A stretch of DNA of 64,000 bases, from assembly GCA_945643635.1 (NCBI GenBank), contig CALZFC010000017.1, positions 2,056,001-2,120,000 on the forward strand, read 5' to 3'. Positions 11,688 through 23,125 of the stretch are shown here, in pieces. Made by a program: the position numbers and the translations under genes. This DNA comes from Allodiplogaster sudhausi (taxonomy: Eukaryota; Nematoda; Chromadorea; Rhabditida; Diplogasteridae). Each line of letters begins with the position of its first letter. The stretch's first letter is position 1. The notes under the pieces were generated by a model, which saw only the letters and a list, made by a program, of their open reading frames with translations, had not been told where the DNA came from and did not search any database.

Positions 11688-12466
11688 ATGTATTATGTAC
11701 TTAATTTTCCTCTGAGAATGTCGAGTTACGTCTTGAACTTCGGGAGCCAACAACGGCGTCCGAATCTGCGGTATACCCGAAGAAACTTCATTGAGCTGTG
11801 CCGGCCGAATGAGGATCTCTTTGTTCGGCGACATCGATTTAGCCCCATGGATGTCATCTTTCTGAAGCGGCTTCTCTCTCCCTGGCTCAACCAGTACATG
11901 ATCAGGAAATAGACAATTTCGTCGTCTCATCAAGTTAACTACCAGAAATGTTATGAATGTGTTTAGAATGAAGCATGAATGAATCACGTGCTCATTGGTC
12001 TGCGATATCTGCTCAGCAACGCTCCATTGATTGTTCTCGCCGACATCCTAGGATGTTGCGAATCTGCTGTCAGGAACTGCCTCTGGCGCCTCATCACAGA
12101 AATTGAGGCGATTTCGCCTAAATGGATTCGGTTTCCAGTCGACTCCATCGCTTTCTGCCGACGATCGCGCGAAGCATTCTCAAAATGCTGCCAATTTACA
12201 AGTCAAATGTTTTTAAATGAAAGAAAAAAGCTAGTTGTATGTAAATTATTTAAAAAAAAAAATATCTTTTTATAAAATTTAAAAAATTATTTTAAAATGT
12301 GTCAAATTATGAAATTCGTACAAATTTATTTGAAAAGTGTTTGGCATCGTGGATGGGACGCTGATTCCCATCGCCTCACCCACTCTCGCGCCATGGCAAT
12401 TTCGATGCCGCAAGGGGTACACCGCCATTAATATCCTTCTCGTTGTCGATGCATATGGTAGATAAT
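11688..12466 (+). pseudogene. PIF/Harbinger-type transposase fragment
   Basis: Three + strand blocks resemble a HARBI1/DDE_Tnp_4 transposase. Block 1 (from the ATG at 11718) has 'HRFSPMDVIFLKRLLSPWL', the usual helix before the catalytic core. Block 2 (about 11979-12180) has 'VLIGLRYLLSNAPLIVLAD' and 'CCESAVRNCLWRLI', the helix-turn-helix-like segment. Block 3 (about 12350-12466) has 'IVDGTLIPIASPTLAPW' followed by 'RCRKGYTAINILLVVDAYG', the first catalytic Asp strand and its partner. The second Asp and the Glu are not found, and blocks 1 and 2 do not join in frame through obvious splice sites. It is therefore a truncated relic. Two MITEs lie immediately downstream and may have replaced the 3' half. 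Confidence 0.65.
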
Positions 12467-12550
12467 TTATGGTTAATTAATAATAAAAATAAATAAATAA
12501 TGTCCGAAGAGAATGTAAAGTATAAAACTTTCACAAGCTGACGATCGTTT

Positions 12551-12834
12551 AAAGGAAGTATCCGGCGAATAATTATACAGTAGCGCTAGAGAATCAGTTT
12601 GAATGCGCGCGCTCGTAAAGTTGCCTGTTTCTCGGTCGAGAGAGCATGTGAAATAGGAGGGCGGCTATGATCTACCGTAGCTAATTCTCTACCCGCCAGT
12701 TTTCACGCTACTATTGCTCAGAATTTAGTGAACGAAAATAGTTCAAACTTTCTGGATATACAATGTTTCACGCCAAGATTAACTTATCCACATAGAACAA
12801 AACATAGGTTAATTATTCCCCGGATACCTCCTTT
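12551..12834. mobile_element. MITE with AAAGGAGGTATCC-type terminal repeats (copy 1)
   Basis: Left end 'AAAGGAAGTATCCGGCGAAT' and right end 'ATTCCCCGGATACCTCCTTT' are inverted repeats. It abuts copy 2 through a shared TTTAAA. Confidence 0.75.
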
Positions 12835-13361
12835 AAAGGAGGTCTCCGACGAATAATTAACATATCCTTTTTTAAGCATGGATCAGTTCGTCTCATCGTA
12901 AAACATAGATAGGGAAAGTTTGAATGAATTTCATCTTATCATTCCAGAATTATAATCATTTTAAATATCACGGGTAGAGAATTAGCTACTGTAGATCATC
13001 GCACGATCGCATCAAGAACGCCAACTCCAGCCATTGCGAATAAATGATGTGTGTATAGCAAAACCGGAGAATCTAACAATTTTCATGGAAGTATGCATAT
13101 CGGTGCGCGCAACCGACATTGGCCGGATTTTTCTCAACATGGTCATCAACCAATGCAATTATCTGACCACAAATTCTTGTGGAGAGAGTGCAAGGGCTGC
13201 AGCACTGAAATGAGAGGATCACAGCCTTCCGAAAACGAGACGGGTAGAGAACTAGGCATATTTTAGCCAGTGGCCGCTAGAGTCCCTTCTGTGCGAGACA
13301 CTTCATGGTTCAAATACCTATTTTGAATTGCTTTGCCAAACATTCGCCGGAGACTTCCTTT
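12835..13361. mobile_element. MITE of the same family (copy 2), head to tail with copy 1
   Basis: Left end 'AAAGGAGGTCTCCGACGAAT' and right end 'ATTCGCCGGAGACTTCCTTT' are inverted repeats. The inside contains 'gggtagagaattagctactg', related (inverted) to copy 1 sequence near 12680, so the two copies are diverged relatives. Confidence 0.75.
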
Positions 13362-13480
13362 AATAATGTAGATAACATTTATGGGCTACTTTGATGTGAA
13401 TCAAGTAAACGCTGAAGAGATGTACCCGTTTGACGCTAGAAACGCTCAATCTGGGTGTAAGAATAACAATAACTCATGAT

Positions 13481-16400
13481 CTACGAGAGGGATTCAGTTC
13501 GAATGGCCCGAGAGGGAAGGCTTCTCTTCCTCGAATTCCTCTCGAGTTCGCGTCCGACCCTGTGCACGAGATGGTGGTAAGTGCGCATGTCGTTGGGCGA
13601 GACGTGGTGCAGACTCACCAGGTCGGCCGCCATTGCCGACTCTCCCTCAAAAGAGATTTATTGCACATGCAGGGATGAGCGCGAAAGCGGGCCAGGGCCG
13701 TATTTTGTCCATTCCTGATTGTTTCTCTGTCGGACAAGCAGCTACCGTGTAATTTATCTTCTCTAATACGACTATTAAACGGTCATTGCTTCTCGGCCTT
13801 TTTACTAACCATAAGATCAAAGTGTAGTGTAGTGTTGTTCACTATGAAAGACAACATATATCCATTTATTTGATCAGATACATAATTTCTCTGCTCATTT
13901 TCTCTATACATATTTGTGATCCGAAGCAGAGAAATCAATGTTTTCGGATATCTTTTTTTATACTAGTTTATCTAATATTTAAAAGCAAAGTGTGATTTGT
14001 TTGTTTAATGATATACCGTATTTCTGCTTGGGACCCGTGTAATGGATTTTCGGGTGTTTGCCTTGAGTTGCGGGTCGAAAATCCATTCGTCGCCGATTCG
14101 CTTCTCGTAGACGTCGTCCGCGTTGTAGGCATTGAAGCGCTGCTGACGCCGCTCGTTCCGCGTGTCCATCGGCACGATTCCAATGGACTCCAGGCATCTT
14201 GGGAGAAGAACTTGGAGAGGGGGAAAGGGAAGGTGCCATGCAAATGAAGCGTTGGAATTGTGAGAGAGTCAGGGAGAAGAGAGAGAGGTAAAGCAAAGAG
14301 AGAGAGAGCGCGAGAGAAGAGAGAGAAACGATAAAAAAAAACAAAGATGAATTATCTTAATGTGCGCTGACTTTGCAATGCCGACATCCTCGTACGTGTT
14401 GAATTGGCATGTTTCGGTGCTGTTGTCTGTAGAGAGGAGACGCTGGTTGAAGAGATGAAGCGCCGCTCTTGAGAGGACGTAACCCGCTCCGCCAGAGTTG
14501 TAGCCGTTCTTCTGGGTTTCGATCGCAGTAATACATAATGCATAATTTGCACTCGCAATCAGCATTTTGCTTAGCTTTCTCGAGGTATAGAATCTAGTAG
14601 AATCTGTAGCAAGATATGCAGTATGAGAACGAATTGCTCAGTTAGAGAAAGAAAATGAAAATAAAGCGCAGCAATCGAGAGGAGGGCGCGCTTACCAGAT
14701 AAGGCTTCATTCGAAACCCCATGTACAAAGGCTCTTCGGCGTCGTGCTTGGCGAGGAACAATCGAAGATTTTCAACAATCACGAACGTGTCATCGTCGGC
14801 CTAAATGGAAAGTGCCGTTCATAATTTTCTTTGAATTCACAAAAAAAAAGTTCCTCGAGTCAACCTTGTAATACCAGTCAAATTTCGGATAGCGTTGGTA
14901 GAGAAACTGTAGAGATGCTATGGCCTTGCTAGAGTAGAGGCAGTACAAAATAAAATCAATTTTTACTTACTTTATGTCCTTTATCAATGCATTCATGCTA
15001 AATTTGCACTTTTATTTTTAAAAGAAAAAAAAGGCCAACTGAAATAGAAAGGCGTAGTCGTCGGGGATCTGTTCGAAGACAAAAGAAAAAGGAACCGACG
15101 ATTGCCTATCAATCTGCGTTTCCATTAATTCAGTAGGGAAATCAGTTTAAAGGGTAAACGAAATAGAGAAAAATAATAATAATCAGCTGAAACTGACGCA
15201 GCAATGTTCTGAGGAATTGCAGAGAAGAACTCACCATGATCACAATCGGAAAGCCATGTCCGATTTACAGCGAGCACCTAGAGAGAGAGAGAGCGAAGAT
15301 ATGCGAGAGGGAAGGAGGCGAGGTGGATTACCCCCCCCCCCTCCTCCTTTCTTCCCAAAAGGAACTCTTGTGGCATTCCTCTGACTATCCTCCGACCACT
15401 TCTACGCGGCTACGTAAGATTTTTTTGCTACTGCACATTTCGACACTTTCTATGCGATGTGTAGTGAGAAAGGAAGAGAAAGAGAGATCTCAACCGTAAT
15501 CTCTCTCTAAATCATATGATCTCTTGCAATTGTGTCATGTGCAAAAATACGCGAATTCAAACATGAGTTTTGGGCTCCTTTTAGAAGTATAAGAAGAAGA
15601 AAAAAAAGTTCAAAACAGAAAGCGTGAGATCGAACCCGGCTCGCATGGTACTTCGGAGTGGTGAGGACATAACAGAAGAGAGAGCCAGAAGATGGAAGAC
15701 GTCGTGATGCTTGAGAGGAAATTACGGATGAAAGATTGAAGCGGATGAATCGATTCCATCTTTCAAGGAAGACTAGATTATTTGACTTTATGTTTGTCTT
15801 TTATCGCTTTACCATTCGGTCTTAATCTTCGAATTACAATTTGATTACCTCATGCGCCCGGTCGTAGTACCCCGCGTGGCGACGATGGGAAGCTCGGTGT
15901 TCGAGGTATTTTTACTGCTCGACTAAAATGTCTCTGATTCGAAGGTAGTAGGAAAATAAGAGATGGGTGACGAAATGCGAGTCCTCCAAGGTTACAGATT
16001 CATTTGTGCTCTTTTACCGTCCAAAAAATCAGATATACTCAACAGTATTGGGGCTTCTGCAGCTTTTTCTAATAATTGGAGTTTTATGATCATGCGGCGG
16101 GTCGGCATACCCCGCCGGGAAAGGAGTGGAGTAGGCGCGGTTTCACTCGGTATACTCCGCCTCTTTCGAGTCTCTCATTTGGGGTGGGGGAGGGGGTGGT
16201 TCGCGGTGATGAATCTCCTTTTCCACATGTCTCTGAATGCGCGCTCGCTAGATTTTGTCGATGAAAGGCAATATGAGATGAAAACGCCAATCATTCAAGG
16301 TTGCCGATTCATTTTGTGCCTTTTCAACCAAAAAATCAGATCTAATCAACAGTCTTGGGGGGATTCTTACTACTTGTGATTTCTCTTCTTTTATTCTCGA

Positions 16401-17179
16401 CGTACTCCCGAAGCCAAATAGAAGGCATTTATATTCGAGAGGAACACGCGAGAAAAGGATATTTTTGATCTCCAGGAAAGTAGCAAAACAATGGTACTGC
16501 TTATGCCCTTGATCTATCTTGCAAAGATGAAAGACATTTTATTCAACGAATTTAATTAATTGTGCTTTTTTGAAACATGGATATGGTTTTTGCTTAAAGG
16601 AGGCAAGATCAGTGATTCCCCGATGTTTGGGAATTCAAATGATAATTTCTCGCACATTTAAAAAGGTTTTAGAGTTCATGCTTCGGTATTGCTTTAGATT
16701 TAAGTAGACCAAATTCATTACATATATCAACTGAACGTTGAAAAAGATGAGTATAGCGCTCCTTTAACCCGTATCTCCTCCTCTCCCTCACTCTGCAGCC
16801 GGTTTTCCGAACAATCTCGGTTAATTCTTCATCATCTTTCGCGCTATTTTCAATACGCTGTTCGACTGATTTGTGCAGAAATGGTTGAAGAAACAAGAAA
16901 GGTTCCAAATGAAGCGCATCTATAAATAATATCACATCATTAGTCTACTGTATATAACTCATCTTTCGACTAAAATTAGACCGTGAAGCAAGAGCGAGTC
17001 CGAGTTGGGGAAGAGCTCGAGTACAATAATAACACTAACCTTTTAATGTCCGGAAGAGTCTGAAGAAGGTGCGAGTTTGTTTGATGCACTCCAGGCGAAG
17101 AAGTAAATGAGTAGACAATGGCGATAAATAGGAGAGCAGCCGCGAGCAGAACGAACTGCCAAAGGCCCCGCATCCACAA
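13481..17179 (-). CDS. Core-1 beta-1,3-galactosyltransferase-like (C1GALT1 family) type II membrane enzyme
   Basis: This would transfer galactose from UDP-Gal to O-linked GalNAc in the Golgi. Well-supported minus exons, all phase-matched: 14865-14928 ('FLYQRYPKFDWYYK'), 14696-14800 (starts 'ADDDTFVIVENLR', the metal-binding DDD and the family VENLR), 14372-14511 ('NGYNSGGAGYVLSRAALHLF' and 'TYEDVGIAK'), 14035-14197 ('CLESIGIVPMDTRNERRQ') and 13481-13645 ('AADLVSLHHVSPNDM...', stop TAG). Upstream, 15235-15277 ('AVNRTWLSDCDHG', family N-x-TW) and 15040-15068 ('IPDDYAFLF') fit the catalytic domain, but their mutual phase does not. Farther 5', 17040-17179 encodes 'MWMRGLWQFVLLAAALLFIA', a signal anchor expected for this family. 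16800-16925 ('ENSAKDDEELTEIVRKTGC') may be stem. The 5' half is therefore tentative. Confidence 0.75.
13785..13840 (+). ncRNA. U2 snRNA 5'-end-like pseudogene fragment
   Basis: 'TTGCTTCTCGGCCTTTTTAC' followed shortly by 'AAGATCAAAGTGTAGTGT' resembles the first 45 or so bases of U2 snRNA. The branch-point-pairing region after GTGTAGT is not conserved and the rest of U2 is missing. It lies in the last intron of the galactosyltransferase gene on the opposite strand, so it is a pseudogene piece. Confidence 0.55.
15480..16650. other. Presumed intron with MITE-like and direct-repeat DNA
   Basis: About 15485-15590 matches the 'ctcaaccgtaatc ... gcgaattcaaa ... ggctcctttt' MITE family seen again near 33.5 kb and 49.6 kb. 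About 15966-16055 and 16258-16370 are diverged direct copies (shared words 'aaaaaatcagat' and 'caacagt'). No exon recognised. Confidence 0.5.
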
Positions 17180-17199
17180 CCTAGTATTCGTTTAAAATT

Positions 17200-18011
17200 C
17201 TTATTTTGACATGAATTAAGACAATATATTTGCTGTCGCGGCAGGATGAAAGATTATTAAGGGCATTCTTTTCTAACCGTAAAATACAATTTCCTCGTTT
17301 TCCTCTGACTTAATAAATGGGTATACCATAAATTTTAATTGTGAGAAATATCTGAAAAGGATTATTATTTTCAGAGGAAGACGGCGAATTACGGTCCTTT
17401 TAGACTTTCCAGGCCACTGCGTTGGAAACTGTTTTTTAAATCGAAATATTTCCAACACCTGAGAGCCGTAGCCTCAGGGATGAGGTCAGCTACTCCAAGA
17501 CTATGCAAAAAAGATTTTGACCAAATTATTTCTTTTCTTTGAATACGTGAGATATTCCAGAGAGGATGGCAGTGTGCCTTCAATTCTTGCGGGCCATTGA
17601 GTTCTTTCCTGAAGACAACGAAAAACGTTGCAACGAATGAGGTGGACTCTTGAGTAAAAGATGCAGGCGAAGTGTGCCTGCGGCAGGGGCGGGGCCATTT
17701 TCTCCGCCACGTCCGAGACTTCCTCTTTCCTTCATTTTTTCTCCAATTCACTGAACTTTCGTCGCTTACCGATGTTACTTAATTGTGCTGCTTATTATTT
17801 GTGATGCCTCATAAGCCTTTTCGATTCATTGCATTGTTATATAAGGGACCACTGAAGCGATATGAACTATTGAACTAATGAGTGAAAGATTTCTAGAGAT
17901 AATCAGTGCGAAACAGGCAAGAGGAAAGTGCATGGTAGAAAAGAGATAGAGAGATTGAAAAGACTATGTGTGAGAGGTATGCGAGACAGAGAATGAAGAC
18001 TGACAAGGAAA

Positions 18012-18067
<56 letters not shown>

Positions 18068-18372
18068 GACAGTGAGAAAATGCGAGACCGAAAAATACGA
18101 TAGACATTTCAGGAGGCGCAGGGGATAGAAGCGCAAAAAGCTCCAGAGTCAGCCATAACTGGGGCGCACACCTGGCCGAATTAGTTGATGTTTCAAAGAC
18201 CACCCAGCTCCTCTTTCTCGACATACGCAGTCTTGCACCCAGAGGACATTATGTGCATATGTGCATATGTTAAGCAATACGTACATTCACTTTAAGCGAC
18301 CACAGAGCTCCTCTCTCTAGGAATACATATGTATGCAAGTAGTACATATGTACATACATACATACAATCTTA
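17200..18372. other. Intergenic DNA with a GA microsatellite
   Basis: A (GA)n tract lies at about 18003-18066 and ATGTATGT/ACATACAT words at about 18330-18364. A minus-strand open stretch at 17501-17710 contains 'TQWPARIEGTLPSSLEYLTY', which reads like protein, but I could not attach it to a gene. Confidence 0.45.
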
Positions 18373-19620
18373 AGACAGCCTATCTGTAACAGTCGAGCAG
18401 GGCGCAATACAGGGCTGCAATAGGAAATTTTTGATTTTTAAATTCGATGAAAACTTGATCATTTGTACTACTCGACATGCTCTTTAAAATGGTGTAACTA
18501 TGATTTCAAAAAAAAAATTTTCTTTCGAGATAATAGAGATCTAAGGTTAAAATTCCCATGCCCATAACTCAGTTATTTATTAAGATTATTGAAATATCTT
18601 TTTTGTGTTTTATAGCTCTTTACATTATCTTTAAAAAAGATCACGGTGACTTTTTGTGAAAACAACTTTTAAGCTGCAAAAATCGCAAAAATAGATTTGA
18701 GAAGTGGGTTTTTCGGGGTTTTCAGGCTAAAACACCCCAAGTGCTCAAGGTAAGTAGTATATAGAAAGAAAGCCCGTGAAATTTGCTACAAAATAGCAAA
18801 GTTTAAAAAAAATCGAAATGTATGTATTTTGGGTATTTGCACTTAAGCAATTATACTCATCCTGCAAACTACTATGCAAGAGGTCCGGGTTCGAACCCTG
18901 GTCGGGGCAAAGTTTTTGCAATGTTTTGCAAACAAACAAAAAACATATTTTCGGTCAGAAATTGATGGCTATTCATCTTATAGCTCCATAGCCTTGCTCA
19001 AACTTTTTATTTTTCATACTGTTTTCACCAACAGACAACATACATATTTTCATCTACTATGTACGATTTCATCTCGTCAGGCAAGGCTCTCGGTGGAGGT
19101 GTAGCCGGCCAAATGATATTTGTATTGTGACACCGGGTCGGCCCTTTACAATATTACTACGCGGCTTCATAGATGTAGCTTTATCACTTACTTAGTCGAT
19201 AAGAAGGTGCAGATAATAAATATAAGGGGGGGGGAGATCGACTATGCGGTTCTCCAGGTTCTCCAGCTTCTTGAGGTCTTTGACGGTCTCACTATATCTT
19301 CTTCTCTTACGCCATGACTGGCATTGCTGGAGCTCAAAAATAAGTAAGTTTTGAATAGCAGACAACAGAGATAAAGAGGAAAGAGAAGAGATGGATCCTC
19401 CCCGGATGAGAAGCTTGAACTTATGGCGACTTAACAGATATCTAGTAGGGAGGAGCTATTTCTATCTTATGTGTTCTCTTACTTACAAGGGAAGTCTTTC
19501 GGCGGGGTGTGGCAAACCTCAACATGTTATATACCATTCGAAAGCTCTCGACGAGCTGGTAACGTTTTTGATGTTTTTAACCGCAGAAGAGAGCGTTGGA
19601 ATGAGATAAAATTAAAATTA
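18373..19620 (+). repeat. Left terminal inverted repeat of the pogo-class transposon
   Basis: Matches the reverse complement of 21770-23125, with a break around 19370-19480. It includes a poly-G run at 19227. Confidence 0.85.
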
Positions 19621-19799
19621 AAACTTCGCTTCGTAGAGCATTTAAATTCAGCGCACGTGTGGTAATTATGCTCCTTCGCACATCACCAGTGAGAAATAAA
19701 AAAAATGCAAACATTAAACGTATGAAAATGCGGCATTTGTGTGGACACGGTAGAAAAATGAAGCGAGCAGATTGACAGCTCTGTTATCCACTGAAAATG

Positions 19800-19872
19800 T
19801 GTCGGCGTGGTGAAGTGGTTAGCGTATGAATAGTGGTCCAAGAGGTATAGGGTTCGGTGCCGCTGGAATGCA
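19800..19872 (+). other. tRNA-like (SINE-like) segment inside the transposon
   Basis: 'gtggtgaagtggttagcg' (A-box-like) and 'gggttcggtgccg' (B-box-like) sit about 30 bases apart, with partial CGGCG/TGCCG outer pairing. No full cloverleaf. Confidence 0.4.
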
Positions 19873-19990
19873 AAGTTTTTGCAGATTTTGTTTTTGGTTG
19901 GTATAGACCATGCTGGTGTTAAACATGTTGAAACAGGAGTTTTGTTATTATTATTCGTTGGATATACGTAAAAATAGTCCACTATTAGGC

Positions 19991-21674
19991 ATGTTCTCGC
20001 CATCAAAAGTCGTTGGCTTGCTGGTCAAAGAGTTTGGCAGCAGCGGTGATATGTCATCGCCAAGCAGGATGGAGAGAAAGATGTTTGAATCTTTCTCTTT
20101 CCTTCTCCGTGAAGCAATGACCGGCGATGTCGTGATCGAGGAGGACGAAGACGTTGACATCAGTGATGATGAGGAGACCGATCCAAACTGGTGTCCCTCT
20201 GATGACATTGCCATCACTCCCTCCACTCCTACGGGAAGGACGAAGGTGATCCGATTTAACAATCAACCGATCGCGGAAGAGAAGGTACGCATAAATATAT
20301 GTACGAAAATACACACGCATAAATATATGTAAGAAAATACATAATTATAAAATAATTGTATATGTATTTTGGGTATACGCAAAAAAGTAGATGCATGTAT
20401 GTATGTACATATACATACACATGCATGCAAATATTTCGCAGGTGAAGGAAGCCCTGGTTCACTATCGATCATCAAAGAAAGGATCGCGAACTCTCGCGTC
20501 GATGACAGCAAGTTTCCGTTTCATCAAGACGGAACGAGATTTGGAAAAGTTGCGGGTATACGAGAAGTCTAGCGAGGCAAACGATACCATGGCGAACAAT
20601 CAGATCAAGCTGGCCGAGATCGTTTATGAGGCGGTGAAGGAGATGTTCGAAAAAGGTGAACACAATAAATGAAATTTTTTTATTACAACGGTAAAATAGT
20701 GTTTTCTGAAAAAAGAAAAGGTTGCAGGCGCGATCATTCACGACTTGGACATTCAACAGCTGGCCCTGCGCAAGAACAACGAGTTATCACTGATTTCCGG
20801 CTTCAAAGCATCCAGAACATGGCTTTCGACTTTCAAGAAGTTCGCTCATTTACGATCACGGCGCATAACGACATTCATAAGCAAGAAGAATCAGTTGGAC
20901 AGAGCTCTCATCATCAAGGCCGCCTCCGATTTCGTGGACTCGTTGAAACAGGATATGGCAAACTTGCCCAACTTTTCCCTTGCTAACGCCGACCAATCAG
21001 GTTTTCTGAAGGAAATGCACACTGCCCGTACTCTTGCCCCCATAGGCGTCCGGAAAGTCGAAGCCGTGGTGCAGTCAACTTCCGCCACTTCCCACAGCTA
21101 CACCATCATGCCCCTCTTGTACGCCGAAGGCATGCTGGGAGAGAGACTGTATGTTGTATTGCAAGAGAAGGGCGGTCAGCTTCCACAGAGAGGGTGCTTC
21201 TCTGCACCAAATCTCCTTGTTCGCGCGGGTCATTCCCACATAATGACCAAAGCTCACATGAACGATTGGATCAGAGAGTGCGTCTTCTCTCCGACCGCGC
21301 CGCCGTCTACTTATCTTCTGGTCGATTCCTGGAGTGCATTCAAGGACACGGCAGCGTTCACCACTGCCGCGCCTGCCGGCAAATCCATCGTTGTCAAGAA
21401 CATCCCGCCCGGAGCTACCTCTCTCATTCAACCCCTTGATCTATTCTTCTTCTGCCCATTTAAAGCCTTCATTCGCCGACTGACTACTCATGTCATGGCT
21501 CATGGTCTGCCCTTCTCCGTATTCCAGCGTGATAGTATCTTGAAAATGCTCTCGGCCTGCTACCACCAGTTCAAGGCTGACGCCTTCCGGCCAATGCTGC
21601 AGTTTCCGTGGTACTCCGCCGGCTACATCTCGTCCAATCCAGGACTAATGTTTTTGCTAATAAACGATATATAA
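19991..21674 (+). CDS. Pogo/Tc5-type transposase (three exons)
   Basis: Exons 19991-20284, 20442-20655 and 20728-21674 join as phase 0 then phase 1 with GT-AG introns of 157 and 72 bases, giving about 484 residues with no internal stop. Exon 1 starts 'MFSPSKVVGLLVKEF' and is acidic near its end (EEDEDVDISDDEE). Across exons 2-3, 'FEKGAIIHDLDIQQLAL' and 'FKASRTWLSTFKKFAH' form the second helix-turn-helix (CENPB/Tc5 type) that binds the TIR. The catalytic core has 'NADQSGF' (Asp at 20991), 'LLVDSWSAF' (Asp at 21324, 111 residues on) and 'QPLDLFFFCPFK' (Asp at 21438, 38 residues on), plus the family motif 'RTLAPIGVRKVE'. All three Asp are present, so the enzyme could be active. An upstream in-frame Met exists at 19910, but the 19991 ATG better fits the family start. 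Confidence 0.88.
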
Positions 21675-21769
21675 TGACTATTTGGAACACATTTCGAATT
21701 TTTTGAATGTCGGCAAAACGGTTGCCACCACATGGGTCCGAACCCGGACCATATGCAAAAAAAAATTAA

Positions 21770-23125
21770 ATTAATTCCAACGCTCTCTTCTGCAGTTAAA
21801 AACATCAAAAACGTTACCAGCTCGTCGAGAGCTTTCGAATGGTATATAACATGTTGAGGTTTGCCACACCCCGCCGAAAGACTTCCCTTGTTAGTATGCG
21901 GATTGGTGGGCTAATTAATTCTAGAGATGGCATGATGAAGCAGTGCTGAACAAGGTCCGGCGCAAGACTTCTGGCCGGAGGGGGGGGGGGTTACAAAGAC
22001 GAAAAAATTTACTTTTTGGGTCTAAAATCACCTTTTTGTCGGAAAAGTGCTGTTTTGCAAGAAAAAGAAATTTTTCATCCGGAGTGATGGGGGTTCAGCG
22101 TTATTTTGAGCAGGCCGGGGGGGGGGGGGGGGGTCCAACACTGCGCATGCACCCTCTCTGTTGTCTGCTATTCAAAATTACATACTTTTAAGCTCCAGCA
22201 ATGCCAGTCATGGCGTAAGAGAAGAAAATATAGTGAGACCGTCAAAGACCACGAAGAAGCTGGAGAACCTGGAGAACCGCATAGTCGATCTCCCCCCCCC
22301 CCCTTATATTTTTTATCTGCACCTTCTTATCGACTAAGTAAGTGATAAAGCTACATCTATGAAGCCGTGTAGTAATATTGTCAAGGGCCGACCCGGTGTC
22401 ACAATACAAATATCATTCGGCCGGCTACACCTCCACCGAGAGCCTTGCCTGACGAGATGAAATCGTACATAGTAGATGAAAATATGTATGTTGTCTGTTG
22501 GTGAAAACAGTATGAAAAATAAAAAGTTTGAGCAAGGTTATGGAGCTATAAGATGAATAGCCATCAATTTCTGACCGAAAATATGTTTTTTGTTTGTTTG
22601 CAAAACATTGCAAAAACTTTGCCAAGACCGGGGTTGGAACCCGGACCTCTTGCATAGTAGTTTGCAGGGTGAGTATAATTGCTTAAGTGCAAATACCCAA
22701 AATACGTACTCTTCGATTTTTTTTAAACTTTGCTATTTTGTAGCAAATTTCACGGGCTTTCTTTCTAAATACTACTTACCTTGAGCACTGGGGTGTTTTA
22801 GCCTGAAAACCTCGAAAAACCCACTTCTCAAATCTATTTTTGCGATTTTTGCAGCTTAAAGTCACCGTGACCTTTTAAAGAGAATGTAAAGAGCAATAAA
22901 ACACAAAAAAGATATTTCAATAATCTAAATAAATAACTGAGTTATGGGCATGGGAATTTTAACCTTAGATCGCTATTATCTCGAAAGAAAATTTTTTTTT
23001 GAAATCATAGTTACACCATTTTAAAGAGCATGTCGAGTAGTACAAATGATCAAGTTTTCATCGAATTTAAAAATCAAAAATTTCCTATTGCAGAGGGCAG
23101 ATCGAGCTTTACAGATGGGCTGTCT
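21770..23125 (-). repeat. Right terminal inverted repeat of the pogo-class transposon
   Basis: Reverse complement of the left TIR. It carries two homopolymer runs (a G run at about 22118-22132 and a C run at about 22291-22303) that the left arm has only in part. Confidence 0.85.

Larger units (their letters stand above)
18373..23125 (+). mobile_element. Pogo-class (Tc4/Tc5-like) DNA transposon, 4.75 kb, apparently complete
   Basis: The ends AGACAGCC (18373) and GGCTGTCT (23125) are inverted and flanked on both sides by TA (18371-18372 and 23126-23127), within TTAA on both sides. Inverted repeats extend inward for about 1.25 kb (18373-19620 and about 21770-23125), interrupted by short non-matching stretches including poly-G runs near 21980 and 22120. 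The interior encodes one transposase. A DDD catalytic triad, a CENPB/Tc5-type helix-turn-helix and long TIRs place it in the pogo group, near nematode Tc4/Tc5. Those two prefer a TNA duplication, so the TA duplication here is closer to ordinary pogo/mariner. A tRNA-like stretch with 'gggttcgaaccc' is built into each TIR (near 18890 and, inverted, near 22640). Confidence 0.88.

Noticed and set aside
18370..18373. piggyBac identity for the 18.4-23.1 kb element, because TTAA flanks both ends
   Set aside because: The transposase has a pogo/Tc5 helix-turn-helix and DDD core, and TA duplication with AGACAGCC ends explains the TTAA.
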